Source of the DNA: Puniceicoccales bacterium
GTDB lineage: Bacteria; Verrucomicrobiota; Verrucomicrobiia; Opitutales; JAIRLM01
Assembly: GCA_031254835.1 (NCBI GenBank)
Contig: JAIRTQ010000004.1
Span: forward strand, 1-9,488
Direction of reading: 5' to 3'
DNA length: 9,488 bases
In this document: one piece after another, positions 1-6,613 of the stretch
Layout of the letters: every line of letters begins with the position of its first letter
How positions within the stretch are numbered: the first letter of the stretch is position 1
Translations under genes and position numbers: made by a program
Notes under the pieces: generated by a model
Told to the model about the DNA's origin: nothing
Databases searched by the model: none
Seen by the model: only the letters and a program-made list of their open reading frames with translations

Positions 1-1621
1 ATGAGCCCGAACTGCCGCTGCCGGATGAGCCATCGCTGCCCACATCCTTGTCGGCAGTGACAGCAAACGGAAGGGGGAAAAGGGACCAAGATGGTGGATT
101 ATCTGACTTCTCAGGAGAGGGAATGTTCCCCTCGGGTTCTCCAATAAGCGTGGCGAGGAGTTGCGTGGTGTTCACGCTTATGGAAAATTTATAGCCGGGA
201 ACGCACAGGTTTTCCAGCCCTCCCCCAGTGCTGCTAGAATAGCTGCTCGATTTCTCAATAATTTCCTTGTCGCACTGAAGTAGGACAACCGACTCGCCCA
301 CCTCTAAACTTTGCAGCTTCCCGACTGCGCCAACGGCGATTTGATTTGCTCCACTACGAAGATACACGTTGCCGTATGGCACGTGCAATAGCACATCGCC
401 CGACTGGATGTTTGTTGGCAGCAGGAACTGCAGCGTTCCGTTAAGGAAGATATCACCTGCGTTGATTTTGCTTACATTACTGTTACTATAGCTAGGCCAA
501 CTAGGCTCCGTACGAACCATCCCGCTTTCAATGGAAAAGCTTCTAGATAGCTGCTCATAGCCGATGCGCAGGGTTGCCGACTCGGCTAAGGTGAATGTGC
601 CCCAGTTCTGCTCTTCGTTTTCGGTAAAATTTTCTTCGCCGGCGCCAAAGGAGGCACCGTTTTGTAGTACTAAGGTGCCGTAAGAGACCTTTGCGTAAGC
701 ATCAGCATCACCTTCTCCGAACCAGATCTCCGACGGGTATTTATCCAGCAGCACTGTGCCGCTATGTTCTTGCTCAGGATTAATTTCCAAGATGAGACTT
801 GCGTTATTGATATTCCCTCGAATGGGATCATAGTAGTAGAAGGTATGGCCCGATTCCGCACCAATCCATATTGTGTTGCCGCCTTGGTCGTTGGCGAAAA
901 AAATTCCTTCCTGGCGGTCGCCCGCGAAATTTCCTTGAAAGATCACATCGCCCGTTTTTGCGGCCAGCTTAGCATTAGCACGTATAAATAGCGCACCGCC
1001 GTAGCCACTACTAGCTGCTTGGTTTCCTAAAAAGTAGCTACCGCCCAAATCGCAAATCCCTTCGCCGCCAGAATTTACAAAATTATTCGAAACAAACAGC
1101 GCACCGCCATTGGAGGCACTATTCTTAGCAAAGACTGAAGAGCGGAGATCTCCGCAAAAATTCACACAGAAAACGGCTCCGCCCTTACCGAAGCAACTGT
1201 TGCCAACGAATAGGGACCTCAAAATTCCATTGCCGAGATTGCCATTACAGAAAAGCGCTCCACCGTCCGCCGCGCGAGAGGACGCACTTTCTCCTTCGAA
1301 GGCGATGTTCGCCACGCCATTTCCATCATCAGTAAAACTAAAAAAACCACAGGTGCTGCCGGCTTCCTTTTTCAGCAGCGTGTATAGCCCCTCACCTCCT
1401 TGCAGTGCAAGTTCTTTGCCGACAGCGACGGCACCGCTCTCAAAAATGAACACACTCTCCAGAAACAGAAGCGTATCACCATTGCTCGCGTTTTGAATGG
1501 CAGAGCTGATTCCCGATTCGGCGGGGCAGGTCCAAGCCACCTGACTTATACTGCCACTTCCGTGTGAAAGGCCCGAGCCCGCAAGGAAAATAATGCCCAC
1601 TACTACGCCACACCGGCCCAT
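1..1621 (-). CDS. Pmp-like autotransporter adhesin, 5' part (3' end beyond window)
   Basis: Reverse-strand reading from an ATG at 1621 stays open for 540 codons to the window edge, so the gene is partial. Residues 1-21 look like a signal peptide (short Arg-containing start, then VVVGIIFLAG). Residues about 119-231 alternate GGAL/GGAV (119, 147, 172, 208) with FVGN, FAKN, FLGN and FQGN, the repeat pattern of chlamydial polymorphic membrane proteins, expected to fold as a beta-helix passenger. Residues about 259-350 match the family's middle domain: GHTFYYYDPI, then a SGTVLL strand and a GTLVLQNGA segment. Cysteines are frequent (4, 32, 91, 125, 143, 152, 156, 190). The visible end (529-540) is a Ser/Gly-rich stretch. 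By family knowledge a C-terminal beta-barrel should follow outside the window and the product would be a surface adhesin. An in-frame ATG at 1642 is an alternative start; neither start has a clear ribosome binding site. Exact Pmp subtype not assignable. Confidence 0.85.
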   Translation of the reverse strand, partial: MGRCGVVVGIIFLAGSGLSHGSGSISQVAWTCPAESGISSAIQNASNGDTLLFLESVFIFESGAVAVGKELALQGGEGLYTLLKKEAGSTCGFFSFTDDGNGVANIAFEGESASSRAADGGALFCNGNLGNGILRSLFVGNSCFGKGGAVFCVNFCGDLRSSVFAKNSASNGGALFVSNNFVNSGGEGICDLGGSYFLGNQAASSGYGGALFIRANAKLAAKTGDVIFQGNFAGDRQEGIFFANDQGGNTIWIGAESGHTFYYYDPIRGNINNASLILEINPEQEHSGTVLLDKYPSEIWFGEGDADAYAKVSYGTLVLQNGASFGAGEENFTENEEQNWGTFTLAESATLRIGYEQLSRSFSIESGMVRTEPSWPSYSNSNVSKINAGDIFLNGTLQFLLPTNIQSGDVLLHVPYGNVYLRSGANQIAVGAVGKLQSLEVGESVVLLQCDKEIIEKSSSYSSSTGGGLENLCVPGYKFSISVNTTQLLATLIGEPEGNIPSPEKSDNPPSWSLFPLPFAVTADKDVGSDGSSGSGSSGS

Positions 1622-1622
1622 G

Positions 1623-1640
1623 GGGCAGTCTGACCTGCCC
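1623..1640 (-). repeat. Small hairpin between the two candidate pmp starts
   Basis: GGGCAG (1623-1628) and CTGCCC (1635-1640) form a 6-bp inverted repeat around a 6-nt loop. If translation starts at 1621, the hairpin ends one base from the start codon and could mask initiation. If it starts at 1642, the hairpin is coding sequence. It may equally be chance. Confidence 0.4.
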
Positions 1641-1663
1641 ATCGGCGACGCGCAAGAAGAAAC

Positions 1664-1669
1664 ATTCTA
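1664..1669 (-). promoter_or_regulatory. Candidate -10 box for the pmp-like gene
   Basis: Reverse-strand TAGAAT matches the TATAAT consensus at five of six positions. It lies about 22 nt before the alternative ATG at 1642 and 43 nt before the ATG at 1621. No good -35 sits 16-18 bp upstream; TTGTCG is the nearest resemblance, with too long a spacer (20 bp). This is a weak prediction from sequence alone. Confidence 0.3.
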
Positions 1670-1704
1670 CGCGAATTGCAAAACTCGGCCGACAAACTTC
1701 TCAT

Positions 1705-1749
1705 CGGAAATTTTTCCGCTACCCCGCGGCGCCTTTGGCGCCGCGGGGT
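1705..1749 (-). repeat. GC hairpin plus AGCGG and A/T palindrome, copy A
   Basis: A perfect 13-bp inverted repeat (1721-1733 with 1737-1749, 3-nt loop). Read on the minus strand it is followed by T, AGCGG and an A/T-rich palindrome, AAAAATTTCC. The minus-strand right arm GGCGCCGCGGGG and the adjacent AGCGG recur at 6471-6487 on the plus strand. It sits about 100 bp upstream of the pmp-like start, reading toward it. No U-run directly follows the stem, so it is not a standard intrinsic terminator. Function unknown. Confidence 0.7.
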
Positions 1750-1948
1750 GGATAGGAGGTTGTAAAATTCCCTCCGTGGTGCTTTTCCTAGAATTCGTAT
1801 CTCATTCGCAGGGAGCCGCCCTTCAATGAAGGTTGCGAAATTTCCACCCCCTCCGCCGTGCCGCGGGCGCCGCCGGAGAATTCTCGCTCGTAAAATGCTC
1901 CGCACCAGGGGTGCTAACTTCCAATGGGACGGGTAATCGAGCCGGCAG

Positions 1949-1996
1949 CCGAGCCGGGCTCGGTGGGAATTCAGCGGCCGGAAGAAAATTTCTTCC
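1949..1996 (+). repeat. Paired palindromes possibly related to the hairpin element
   Basis: CCGAGCC and GGCTCGG flank a single G (1949-1963). Then come GGGAATTC, AGCGG (1973-1977) and a second palindrome with 8-bp arms, GGAAGAAA and TTTCTTCC, around one A (1980-1996). The order GC palindrome, AGCGG, A/T palindrome resembles the elements at 1705-1749 and 6456-6495, but stem sequences differ, so homology is only suggested. Confidence 0.4.
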
Positions 1997-2276
1997 TCCT
2001 CAAACTTTTTGCCGTTCAGTCTGGAGTATGGACCTGCGCATCAGATGGATAGGGCCATCCGATTTCATGGATGTCCCCGCCGAAGGCTGCCCCAAAAATT
2101 GCGCAAAAAGTTAAACTGAGGCATAAAATGCTGCGCCCCACACAAATGCAGCGTAACGGCCGACGCGGACTATGCAAGAGAAAAATTTACAAAATCCCGC
2201 TGAGGTATGAAACAAGGTGCTTTCGCCCATTCGGGTCCATGCCTTCGCCCGACTCACTGGCAGCTGCCAAAAGCCC

Positions 2277-2306
2277 TTGACAGCGGCAAAGGCCCTACCC
2301 ATGGAT
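2277..2306 (+). promoter_or_regulatory. Candidate promoter for tRNA-Gly
   Basis: A perfect TTGACA lies at 2277-2282, 37 bp before the mature 5' end of the tRNA, a sensible place for its -35. The sequence 17-18 bp downstream (CATGGAT) is a poor -10 match, so this call rests on the -35 and its position. Confidence 0.35.
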
Positions 2307-2318
2307 TTCCGTCGCCGC

Positions 2319-2389
2319 GCGGGTATGGTTTAATGGCAAAACCTCAGCCTTCCAAGCTGGTGATGTCGGTTCGATTCCGTCTACCCGCA
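2319..2389 (+). tRNA. tRNA-Gly (anticodon UCC)
   Basis: A full cloverleaf can be drawn. Acceptor GCGGGTA pairs with TACCCGC (2382-2388), with discriminator A at 2389. D stem GTTT/AAAC encloses loop AATGGCA. Anticodon stem TCAGC/GCTGG (closing T-G) has loop CTTCCAA, giving anticodon TCC at 2351-2353. T arm has loop TTCGATT. The T stem GTCGG/CCGTC contains one T-T mismatch. The bases after the discriminator are CCG, so a full CCA end is not encoded and must be added. It decodes GGA and, by wobble, GGG. The GTG start of topB follows 41 nt downstream on the same strand, so shared transcription is possible. Confidence 0.97.
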
Positions 2390-2430
2390 CCGGGGCAGAT
2401 TCGTCCGGAGCGGCCGAGGGGAGAGATGGG

Positions 2431-4965
2431 GTGGCCACAAAAACCAAAAAGACGTTGGTAATTGCCGAGAAGCCAAGCGTGGCAAAGGATATCGCTCGGG
2501 TGCTGGGCGCCGAACGGAAGCGGGGGGACGCGCTGGAAAATGAACGCTATGTGGTGTCATCGGCCCTGGGCCATCTGGTGGAATTGGCCATGCCGGAAGA
2601 TATTTCTCCCAGCCTGCGCCGCTGGACTCTCGATTCTCTGCCCATTCTGCCGGAAAAGTTCACTTTAAAAATGGGCGAACGCACCAAGGATCGCTTCGAG
2701 GATTTGGCCAGGTTGCTCAATTCCAGCGAAATTGAAGAAGTTATCAACGCCTGCGACTCCGGTCGGGAGGGAGAGCTGATTTTTTCCTACATCTACGAGC
2801 TGAGTGGGTCGAAAAAACCCTTCCGCCGCCTGTGGATGGTGTCCATGACGCGGGAAGGCATCCGCAGCGCCTTCGAGCAGCTCCGCTCCGCCGAAGAGAT
2901 GGCACCGCTCCAGTCGGCCGCCCGCTGCCGCTCCGAGGCGGACTGGCTGGTGGGCATCAACGGCACTCGGGCGCTGACGGTCCGCATGTTTTCTTCCCGA
3001 AACGTGGCCTCCGTGGGCCGGGTGCAGACCCCCACGCTGGCCATGGTGGTGGAGCGGGATCGGGAAATTCGGAGCTTCCAGCCGGTTCCCTACTGGCGCG
3101 TCGTTGGGAAATTTTCCGTCTGCGAAGGCATCTACGAGGGCGCCTGGAAGCGGCCACTGCGGAAAGGGGAAGAGGAGACGGGCCGCGACCGCATTTTTTC
3201 GGAACAGGACGCCCGCGCGCTGCTAGAGTCGCTCCAGGAAGAAAGCCACGGCACGATAACGGAAAAAAAGAAGCGATCCAAACAGTCGCCGCCTAGACTC
3301 TACGACTTGACCACGCTCCAGCGAGAGGCCAATGGCCGTTTCGGCTTCTCCGCGGCCACCACGCTGAAAATCGCCCAGGCCCTCTACGAGGCCCACAAAG
3401 CCATCACCTACCCCCGCACGGACGCAAAGGCGCTGCCGGAGGACTATGGGCCCGTCTGCCTCGAGACGCTCGGCACGCTGGAGGGCGAGTACAAAATTTT
3501 TGCCGACCGCATTCTCACGGTCCACGGCGTAAAAGACAGCGATAGAAAAATTTTTAATAGCAAGGAGGTGTCCGACCACTTCGCCATCATCCCCACGCCG
3601 CAGCGACCTCCCGCCCTCAACGAAGTCGAAGAAAAAATCTACGACATGATCCTGCGGCGCTTTCTGGCGGTGTTCTATCCCCAGGCGGAGTATGACATTA
3701 CCTCACGCGTAACCACGATCCGGGGACAGGATTTTTACTCGGAAGGGCGCCTCCTGGCCGTCCCAGGTTGGAAAGAGGTCTACGGCAAGGGGCAGACGGA
3801 AGAGACGGACCTGCTACCCAAGCTGGCGGACGACGATGGGACGCCGCCTCGGGCCGCTGTCGTGCAAATTGCTCTGTCGGAAGAAGCGACAAAGCCTCCG
3901 GCCCACTACTCGGAAGCCACTCTGCTGTTCGCCATGGAAACGGCAGGGCGATTGGTGAGGGACGAGGAATTGGCCGAAGCCATGCGGGAGAAGGGGTTAG
4001 GCACTCCCGCCACTCGGGCCCAGATCATCGATAACCTCATCAACGCCCAGTACATGGAGCGGGTGGAGCGCTCTCTGCGGGCCACGGCCAAGGCTGACGC
4101 ACTCATGGAACTGCTGGCGGCCATGGGCATTGACGCACTTCGGAATCCGGCACTGACGGGCGAATGGGAGCACAAGCTGCGGCAGATTGAGCAGGGAAAA
4201 TTCCAACGGGTGAAATTCATGGAAGAAATTGGGGCCTTCGCCGGCTCCATCGTGGAGCGAGTTAGGGCCTTCGACGAAACGAGTTCCGCCAACAGCAGTC
4301 CGACCGAGCTGCTCTCCCCCGTCGGCGGTGCGCCAATTTTCAAAACGCCGCGCGCCTACGTTACGGCAGATAAATCCATTAATATTAATGCAGTAATCGG
4401 CGGGCGGGAGCTCAAAGAGGAAGAGGTGGCGGCCCTCCTACGGGACGGCCGCATAGGACCATTTGCCGATTTCCGCTCCCGTGCCGGTAAGCCCTTTAAG
4501 GCCAGCATCATTTTAGAAAATGGTCGGGCGAAATTGGAATTTTCCGATAGCGGCGGTGAAGTTCCGGAGTGGGTCCAGCGGGCATTGGCAAGTCGCGGGG
4601 ACAGCCAGCCCATCTGCGACTGCCCGACCGGCTGCGGCAGCAAAATTTACGGCGCCCAGGACGGCTACCTGTGCGATGGTAATCGGGACGGCCGCTGCGC
4701 TTTCCGCCTTTACCGAAAAATGTTGGGCCACGAGCTGACGGAGGCGGAAATCGCCGCACTCGCCAAGGAGGGAAAGACGCCGCTCATCGCAAACTTCGTC
4801 TCGAACCGCACCGGCCGGGCCTTCAGCGCCTTCTTACTAGTTGACAAGACGGGGAAAATTTCATTTGAATTTCCACCGCGCTCGCCCAAACAAAAGGTAG
4901 CCGGCAAGCGATCGAAGAAAGCCGATGACGGAAGTCCATCCAGCGAGCCTGGGGCAACTTCATAG
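2431..4965 (+). CDS. topB: DNA topoisomerase III (type IA)
   Basis: Type IA topoisomerase of 844 residues that passes single strands through a transient 5'-phosphotyrosine break, decatenating replication and recombination intermediates. The TOPRIM domain opens with LVIAEKPSVAKD (catalytic Glu13) and has the metal-binding CDSGREGE (108-115). The catalytic Tyr is Tyr327 in ITYPRTD. KGLGTPATRAQII (521-533) is the conserved gate-domain motif. E. coli TopB is about 650 residues; the extra C-terminus holds two topoisomerase C-terminal repeats (about 637-705 and 763-815) around a Cys cluster (729, 731, 735, 748, 756) likely to bind zinc, then a Lys/Ser-rich tail. The GTG start is chosen because GAGGGGAGAG lies just upstream and the TOPRIM motif begins eight residues in. 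The 3' end overlaps the next gene. Confidence 0.97.
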   Translation: MATKTKKTLVIAEKPSVAKDIARVLGAERKRGDALENERYVVSSALGHLVELAMPEDISPSLRRWTLDSLPILPEKFTLKMGERTKDRFEDLARLLNSSEIEEVINACDSGREGELIFSYIYELSGSKKPFRRLWMVSMTREGIRSAFEQLRSAEEMAPLQSAARCRSEADWLVGINGTRALTVRMFSSRNVASVGRVQTPTLAMVVERDREIRSFQPVPYWRVVGKFSVCEGIYEGAWKRPLRKGEEETGRDRIFSEQDARALLESLQEESHGTITEKKKRSKQSPPRLYDLTTLQREANGRFGFSAATTLKIAQALYEAHKAITYPRTDAKALPEDYGPVCLETLGTLEGEYKIFADRILTVHGVKDSDRKIFNSKEVSDHFAIIPTPQRPPALNEVEEKIYDMILRRFLAVFYPQAEYDITSRVTTIRGQDFYSEGRLLAVPGWKEVYGKGQTEETDLLPKLADDDGTPPRAAVVQIALSEEATKPPAHYSEATLLFAMETAGRLVRDEELAEAMREKGLGTPATRAQIIDNLINAQYMERVERSLRATAKADALMELLAAMGIDALRNPALTGEWEHKLRQIEQGKFQRVKFMEEIGAFAGSIVERVRAFDETSSANSSPTELLSPVGGAPIFKTPRAYVTADKSININAVIGGRELKEEEVAALLRDGRIGPFADFRSRAGKPFKASIILENGRAKLEFSDSGGEVPEWVQRALASRGDSQPICDCPTGCGSKIYGAQDGYLCDGNRDGRCAFRLYRKMLGHELTEAEIAALAKEGKTPLIANFVSNRTGRAFSAFLLVDKTGKISFEFPPRSPKQKVAGKRSKKADDGSPSSEPGATS

Positions 4966-5599
4966 TTCCCCGCACCGGGCATTGATTTTTGACTGCGACG
5001 GCACCGTGGGAGATACCATGGGCCTGCACTACGCCGCATGGAAGCGGACCTTGCAGGATTTCGCCATCCCCATCGCCATTGGCTGGGACGAATTTTGTGC
5101 GGAGGGGGGACGGGACGCGCTCCTTTCTATCCGTAAGTACGCAAAACGGTGCGGCATATCTGTCGACGGCGAGCAATTTTTGAAGCACATGAATGAGCTC
5201 TACGAACGGTGCCTGACCTATCACTTACCCGTGGAGCCGGTTGTGTCCTTCATCGCCGCAGAAGGGCGGCCCATGGCGATGGCATCGGCCGGATTTCGAA
5301 AAAATGTGCAATACGTCATCGATCGCAACGGCCTGTCGGAGAAGTTCCGAGCCGTTGTAACCCGTGAAGACGTAACTCGAGACGGGGAAGTCCGCGGAAA
5401 GCCGGAACCTGAGCTTTTTCTCATTGCCGCCGAGAGGCTGGCGGTGGATCCGGCGCAGTGCCTCGTCATTGGCGATAGCCCGCTGGACGACGAGGCGGCA
5501 GAGGCGGCCCATATGGACTTTTTTCGGGTCCCGCGAGAGTGGTGGAATATGAATTTGTGGGATTTTGACTGGGACAAAGTTCCTCGGGCCGAGGATTAG
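4925..5599 (+). CDS. HAD-superfamily sugar-phosphatase-like hydrolase
   Basis: A 224-residue HAD hydrolase of the beta-phosphoglucomutase/YqaB type, expected to remove or move phosphate on a small sugar phosphate in the cytosol. Motif I is IFDCDGTVGD (nucleophile Asp23, acid/base Asp25). A helical C1-type cap follows, with DTMGLHYAAW at its entrance. Motif II is the Ser in MASAG (121), motif III the Lys in RGKPEPELF (159), and motif IV GDSPLDDEAAEAA (183-195). All catalytic residues are present. The ATG lies inside topB and overlaps its end by 41 nt; no later ATG precedes motif I, so translational coupling is likely. The N-terminus is about ten residues longer than usual. The downstream nucleotidyltransferase begins at its stop codon. 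Substrate cannot be read from sequence. Confidence 0.92.
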   Translation: MTEVHPASLGQLHSSPHRALIFDCDGTVGDTMGLHYAAWKRTLQDFAIPIAIGWDEFCAEGGRDALLSIRKYAKRCGISVDGEQFLKHMNELYERCLTYHLPVEPVVSFIAAEGRPMAMASAGFRKNVQYVIDRNGLSEKFRAVVTREDVTRDGEVRGKPEPELFLIAAERLAVDPAQCLVIGDSPLDDEAAEAAHMDFFRVPREWWNMNLWDFDWDKVPRAED

Positions 5600-5604
5600 T
5601 GCAC

Positions 5605-6450
5605 ATGAACATCACGGTGGTGTTGCTGGCCGCTGGGCTCGGCTCTCGCTATGGCGGACCGAAACAGCTGGAGCGCTTTGGCCCCGACCGCCGCACCCTC
5701 CTAGAATATTCCCTTTCCGGGGCCTACCGGCACGGCATTCGCCGCGCCGTCTGCGTCGTGAGACGGCAGCACCGGGAAAGTCTGATGGCACTGTTGGCTG
5801 ATGTTAAGGCGCGTATGGCAGTCGAATTTTGCATCCAAGAGCCGGAGGACCTGCCCGCCGGATCCGTTCCGTGCCGGCCCCACCCACTCGGCACGGCCCA
5901 CGCGCTGTTTTCGGCCCGCCATCTCCTAGATGGTCCGTTCATTACGGCCAACGCCGATGATTTTTATGGTCCAATGGCCTGGCGTGATTTGATGGCCGCA
6001 GTCCGCGCCGCGCCCGACTGCTCCGTCCTGCTCGCCTACCGCCTCGTAGCCACCCTCTCGCTGAGCGGTCCCGTGTCCCGCGGCATTTGCTCCACAAAAA
6101 ACGGCAAACTGCTCGCCATAGAAGAATTACACGGCATTTGCTACGATGATGGGAAAATTCTAGCGGCCACTAAGAATAGACCGCTAGCCGACTCTACTCC
6201 CACCGCCATGAACTTTTTCTACCTGCAGCAAGAATTCTTGCCGCTTTTGGAGGCGGATGGCGCCCAATTTTTTTCCGCCAGCTGCCGCCCGTCCGGCGAG
6301 TGGGGCCTGCCGCAGGCGCTTTCCCGGACAGTGTCGCAACATTCTTTCCCGGTGACTGTTCGGCTCACCGACTCTCCCTGGTTCGGCATCACCCGTCCGG
6401 CGGACCGAACCGTCGTGGAAGAGGCCATGGCCAGTATTTGCGAATCTTAA
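5605..6450 (+). CDS. Sugar-phosphate nucleotidyltransferase-like protein
   Basis: A GT-A fold NTP transferase of 281 residues. The N-terminal signature VVLLAAGLGSRYGGPKQ (5-21) binds the nucleotide triphosphate. PLGTAHAL (94-101) and NADDFYG (116-122) supply the base- and metal-binding elements, and GPVSRGI, MNFF and WFGITRPADR match the C-terminal half of a family common in Bacteroidota and PVC bacteria. It probably transfers a nucleotide to a sugar phosphate or similar phosphorylated metabolite; the substrate is not known. The ATG at 5605 is preferred because GAGG lies at 5591-5594 at good spacing. A GTG at 5599 overlapping the upstream TAG stop adds only two residues. It sits directly after the HAD gene, suggesting the two act on related phosphosugars. 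The next gap carries the hairpin element. Confidence 0.92.
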   Translation: MNITVVLLAAGLGSRYGGPKQLERFGPDRRTLLEYSLSGAYRHGIRRAVCVVRRQHRESLMALLADVKARMAVEFCIQEPEDLPAGSVPCRPHPLGTAHALFSARHLLDGPFITANADDFYGPMAWRDLMAAVRAAPDCSVLLAYRLVATLSLSGPVSRGICSTKNGKLLAIEELHGICYDDGKILAATKNRPLADSTPTAMNFFYLQQEFLPLLEADGAQFFSASCRPSGEWGLPQALSRTVSQHSFPVTVRLTDSPWFGITRPADRTVVEEAMASICES

Positions 6451-6455
6451 GGCCA

Positions 6456-6495
6456 GCCCGCGACGCAAAGGGCGCCGCGGGGAGCGGTAATTTTC
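6456..6495 (+). repeat. GC hairpin plus AGCGG and A/T run, copy B
   Basis: CCCGCGACGC (6457-6466) pairs with GCGCCGCGGG (6472-6481) around loop AAAGG, with one A/C mismatch. AGCGG (6483-6487) and TAATTTTC follow. The 12-mer GGCGCCGCGGGG (6471-6482), preceded by AAA or AAAG and followed by AGCGG, is shared with the minus strand of 1716-1733. It lies 6 nt after the nucleotidyltransferase stop and could act as a 3'-end or processing hairpin, though it lacks an immediate U-run. Confidence 0.7.
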
Positions 6496-6556
6496 AGCCA
6501 TTTGCCAATCCAGATTGAAAAATTCCGCCCCAAATAATGCCTTTTACTCAAAAAAA

Positions 6557-6607
6557 TATAAATGCCTCAGTTGTCTTTTGACTCAGCCCAAGCAAACGGC
6601 AGATAAA
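6557..6607 (+). promoter_or_regulatory. AT-rich candidate promoter region for the response regulator
   Basis: This stretch is much more AT-rich than the flanking genes. TATAAAT (6557-6563) after seven A's is a good -10 without an obvious -35 at standard spacing, and would give a leader of about 45 nt to the GTG at 6614. A second option is TTGACT (6578-6583), an 18-bp spacer and GATAAA (6602-6607), which would place transcription start almost on that GTG. Both are by-eye matches. Confidence 0.35.
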
Positions 6608-6613
6608 CAATTA

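Larger units (their letters stand above)
1643..2318. other. Gene-free, palindrome-dense intergenic region
   Basis: Short ORFs exist on both strands, but none has recognisable domains, a ribosome binding site or protein-like composition, so no gene is called. The left half is crowded with inverted repeats: GGAAA/TTTCC at 1706-1717, a 13-bp GC hairpin at 1721-1749, CTTCA/TGAAG at 1821-1831, GAAATTTC at 1837-1844, CTCCG/CGGAG at 1851-1878, GAGAATTCTC at 1876-1885, GCACC/GGTGC at 1902-1914, CCGAGCC/GGCTCGG at 1949-1963 and GGAAGAAA/TTTCTTCC at 1980-1996. The right half (2000-2318) is plainer, holding TTGCGCAA at 2099-2106, a weak plus-strand promoter-like TTGCGC/CATAAA pair (2099-2127) and the TTGACA before the tRNA. 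It separates divergent transcripts, so promoters for both should lie here. Confidence 0.75.

Noticed and set aside
735..755. Single DnaA-box-like TTATCCAG suggesting an origin
   Set aside because: It is one imperfect match within the pmp coding sequence, without clustering or an AT-rich unwinding region.
119..1300. GGA/FxxN repeats as a DNA tandem repeat or CRISPR
   Set aside because: Similarity is at the protein level with irregular spacing and poor nucleotide identity; there are no uniform repeat-spacer units.
1110..1496. 128-codon plus-strand ORF
   Set aside because: It is antisense to the Pmp-like gene, is Pro/Ser-rich and has no start signal; the opposite strand carries clear family motifs.
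1721..1749. Perfect GC hairpin as an intrinsic terminator
   Set aside because: Neither strand has a U-run right after the stem, and no gene ends here: pmp reads away and the tRNA/topB unit begins 570 bp to the right.
1603..1905. 100-codon minus-strand ORF upstream of pmp
   Set aside because: The translation is Arg/Gly-rich low complexity with no domain and arises over GC-rich palindromes; its end overlaps the pmp start in another frame.
1833..2114. 93-codon plus-strand ORF in the intergenic region
   Set aside because: No ribosome binding site or recognisable motif; it runs through several inverted repeats and ends with no linked gene.
2319..2389. tRNA-Gly as an integration site for a mobile element
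   Set aside because: No integrase, no repeated tRNA 3' end and no phage or plasmid genes were found; flanks look like ordinary chromosome.
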